This document shows, one piece after another, positions 62,164 through 64,000 of a stretch of DNA of 64,000 nt. Source of the stretch: Polaromonas sp. (lineage in GTDB: Bacteria > Pseudomonadota > Gammaproteobacteria > Burkholderiales > Burkholderiaceae_C). Made by a program: the position numbers and the translations under genes. The notes beneath the pieces were generated by a model. It was not told the DNA's origin. It saw only the letters and a list, made by a program, of their open reading frames with translations, and made no database searches. Within the stretch, counting starts at the first letter, position 1. The number at the start of each line of letters is the position of its first letter. The stretch covers positions 30,288 to 94,287 of the forward strand of contig JAUXPP010000142.1 in the NCBI GenBank assembly GCA_030683705.1, written 5' to 3'.

Positions 62164-64000
62164 ATGCCTGCTCAAAAGCCCAGCAAGTCCGCCAAAGCCG
62201 TGTCCAAAGCCGCAGCCAAGCCTGCAGCCCGACCGCCGGTCAGCAAGCCTGCCAGCAAGCTTGAAAAACCCGCAAAAACCGCCATCTCCAGACCAGTTCC
62301 CGGCAAAAAGGCCGCAGCGCCCAAAGCGCCCCTGAAATCCGAAAAGTCCGTCAAGAAAGCCCCCCCCGTGCCGACCAAGACCCCCGCCTCTCCCGCCAAA
62401 CCCGTCGCCAAAAAAGAAGTCCCGCTGAAAGCCGCGCCGGCCGCGGCCGTGGCCGAACTGCCCGTGAAGAAAAAACCCGGCCGCCCGCCTAAAAACCCGG
62501 CGGCAGCCGTCGAAGCCGGCGGCGCCAAGCGCGGCCGCAAACCAAAAATCGCCGGCAAGGTCGATGGTGACGAGGACATGTCGGACATCGAAGACGACCT
62601 GGTCGGTGAGCCGGTGGCGGAGACGACCGAAAAGGTCAAGCCGCTGCGCATGAAGATCAGCAAGGCGAAAGAACGCGCCTTGATGAAGGAATTCGGCCTG
62701 GACGAAACCGTCCTGTCCGAAGAAGACATGGCCAAGCGCCGCGCCCGCCTGAAGGCGCTGATCAAGCTCGGCAAGACCCGCGGCTACCTGACCCACGGCG
62801 AGATTTCCGATCACCTGCCCGACAAGCTGATCGATGCCGAGACGCTGGACGCGGTCATCGTCACGCTGAACGACCTCGGCGTGGCCGTCTACGAACAGAC
62901 GCCCGACGCAGAAACCCTGCTGATCACCGCCAACGCGCCCGCCGGCTCGACCGAGGAAGAGGCCGAGGAAGCCGCCGAAGCGGCTCTGTCCACCGTCGAC
63001 AGCGAGTTCGGCCGCACCACCGACCCGGTGCGCATGTACATGCGCGAGATGGGCACGGTCGAGCTGCTCACGCGTGAAGGCGAGATCGAGATCGCCAAGC
63101 GCATCGAGGGCGGCCTGATGAAGATGATGGAAGCCATCTCGGAAAGCCCGGCCACCATCGCCGAGATCCTGCGCCTGGGCGAGGAGATCCGCGAAGGCAA
63201 GATCGTGATTTCCACCGTGGTCGACGGTTTTTCCAACCCCAACGAGGCCGACGATTACGTGGCCGAGGAAGACTTCGACGAGTTCGACGAGGAAGACGAC
63301 GACGACGGCAAGGGCGGCTCCAAGGCGCTGACCAAAAAGCTCGAGGAACTGAAGAAGGAAGCGCTGACGCGCATCGACACGATTGCCTCCCTGTTCGAGA
63401 AGGTGCACAAGACCTACGACAAGGAAGGTTACGGCACGCCCGCCTACGTCAAGGCGCAGAAGGCGCTCAGCGACGAGCTGATGACCGTGCGTTTTACCGC
63501 CAAGACGATTGAAAAACTCTGCGACCTGCTGCGCGGCCAGGTGCTGGACGTGCGCAAGAAGGAGCGCGAGCTGCGCCGCATCATCGTCGAGAAGTGCGGC
63601 ATGCCGCAGGAAGTTTTCATCAAGGACTTCCCGCCCAACCTGCTGAACCTCAAGTGGGTCGAGAAACAGGTCGCGGCCAACAAGCCGTGGTCGGTCATCA
63701 TGGCGCGCAACATTCCGCCCATCCAGGAATTGCAGACCAAGCTCGGCGAGCTGCAGGCCCGTGTGGTGGTGCCGCTGGCCCAGCTCAAGGACATCAACAA
63801 GCGCATGAACGAAGGCGAGTCCAACTCGCGTGACGCCAAGAAGGAAATGATCGAGGCCAATCTGCGCCTGGTGATCTCGATTGCCAAGAAGTACACGAAT
63901 CGCGGCCTGCAGTTCCTGGACCTGATCCAGGAAGGCAACATCGGCCTGATGAAGGCGGTCGACAAGTTCGAATACCGCCGCGGCTACAAGTTCTCGACCT
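62164..64000 (+). CDS. rpoD: RNA polymerase sigma-70 factor RpoD (3' end outside window)
   Basis: The open frame runs to the window end (612 complete codons). An N-terminal extension of about 130 residues is Lys/Ala/Pro-rich with AT-hook-like [11 protein letters not shown] and KRGRKPKI. Region 1.1 follows (about 165-245). Region 1.2 appears as [21 protein letters not shown]. The acidic non-conserved region contains [18 protein letters not shown]. Region 2 begins [22 protein letters not shown] and continues to YRRGYKFST at the edge. GGGAG lies six bases before the ATG. As primary sigma factor it directs most transcription. Regions 3 and 4 are missing only because of the window edge. Confidence 0.95.
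   Translation, partial: MPAQKPSKSAKAVSKAAAKPAARPPVSKPASKLEKPAKTAISRPVPGKKAAAPKAPLKSEKSVKKAPPVPTKTPASPAKPVAKKEVPLKAAPAAAVAELPVKKKPGRPPKNPAAAVEAGGAKRGRKPKIAGKVDGDEDMSDIEDDLVGEPVAETTEKVKPLRMKISKAKERALMKEFGLDETVLSEEDMAKRRARLKALIKLGKTRGYLTHGEISDHLPDKLIDAETLDAVIVTLNDLGVAVYEQTPDAETLLITANAPAGSTEEEAEEAAEAALSTVDSEFGRTTDPVRMYMREMGTVELLTREGEIEIAKRIEGGLMKMMEAISESPATIAEILRLGEEIREGKIVISTVVDGFSNPNEADDYVAEEDFDEFDEEDDDDGKGGSKALTKKLEELKKEALTRIDTIASLFEKVHKTYDKEGYGTPAYVKAQKALSDELMTVRFTAKTIEKLCDLLRGQVLDVRKKERELRRIIVEKCGMPQEVFIKDFPPNLLNLKWVEKQVAANKPWSVIMARNIPPIQELQTKLGELQARVVVPLAQLKDINKRMNEGESNSRDAKKEMIEANLRLVISIAKKYTNRGLQFLDLIQEGNIGLMKAVDKFEYRRGYKFST

Overview
The window is GC-rich, densely coded chromosomal DNA of a betaproteobacterium, most likely Burkholderiales, family Comamonadaceae (Polaromonas/Rhodoferax/Variovorax-like). 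This rests on gene content: an EarP plus Arg32-type EF-P pair, a phasin, surE-pcm-nlpD-rlmD order, hup/tRNA-Val/ppiD/tRNA-His order, and an RpoD with a long Lys/Ala/Pro-rich N-terminus. A dispersed repeat of about 45 bp of a kind I associate with this family also occurs. No phage, insertion sequence, integrase or CRISPR array was seen.

Region 1 (1-10815) is an iron island. It holds the end of a TonB-dependent siderophore receptor, a tightly overlapping membrane operon (PepSY protein, small two-helix protein, DUF3649, second PepSY protein, DUF3325), feoA-feoB with a small Cys-rich protein, a periplasmic DUF4198 protein, bacterioferritin-associated ferredoxin, tonB-exbB-exbD and hemP. Fur-box-like sites lie before the first PepSY gene, bfd and hemP. 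Together these cover outer-membrane ferric-chelate uptake, its energisation, inner-membrane reduction or processing, ferrous iron import and iron release from storage.

Region 2 (11047-37844) is mostly housekeeping: a DUF336 protein, a Bax-inhibitor-1-like protein, rlmD, nlpD-pcm-surE (no rpoS follows nlpD), a quinone oxidoreductase, a response regulator, tRNA-His, ppiD, tRNA-Val and hup. Then come a tartrate-dehydrogenase-like gene and a haloacetate-dehalogenase-like gene facing a LysR regulator, a DMT exporter with pgsA and uvrC, earP-efp, a LOG-family gene, an MFS transporter, rmuC, a hydroxyacid dehydrogenase, an NhaD-type antiporter, pncB and an FKBP isomerase.

Region 3 (37989-47034) looks like a catabolic cluster. 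A four-gene minus-strand operon (2OG-Fe(II) oxygenase, AtzD-like cyanuric acid amidohydrolase, thioesterase, nitroreductase) diverges from a LysR gene, which is followed by a complete BMP-family ABC importer. The same palindrome, TGCCG-N3-CGGCA, in a 23-bp context matching at 21 positions, sits in the divergent promoter and before the importer operon, so one regulator probably controls both arms.

Region 4 (47048-64000) holds an HDAC-like deacetylase, two orphan solute-binding proteins, a phasin whose promoter lies between two perfect inverted 15-bp operators, a patatin lipoprotein, an SDR 3-hydroxyacyl-CoA dehydrogenase, gamma-glutamyltransferase, a caspase-like protease fused to a Bug/TctC-type solute-binding domain, a YihY protein, an acyl-CoA ligase, dnaG and the start of rpoD behind a structured leader.

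The most unusual observations are the caspase-Bug fusion, the shared operator in the cyanuric-acid cluster, and in-frame insertion of the dispersed repeat inside feoB, rlmD, pcm, earP and dnaG.
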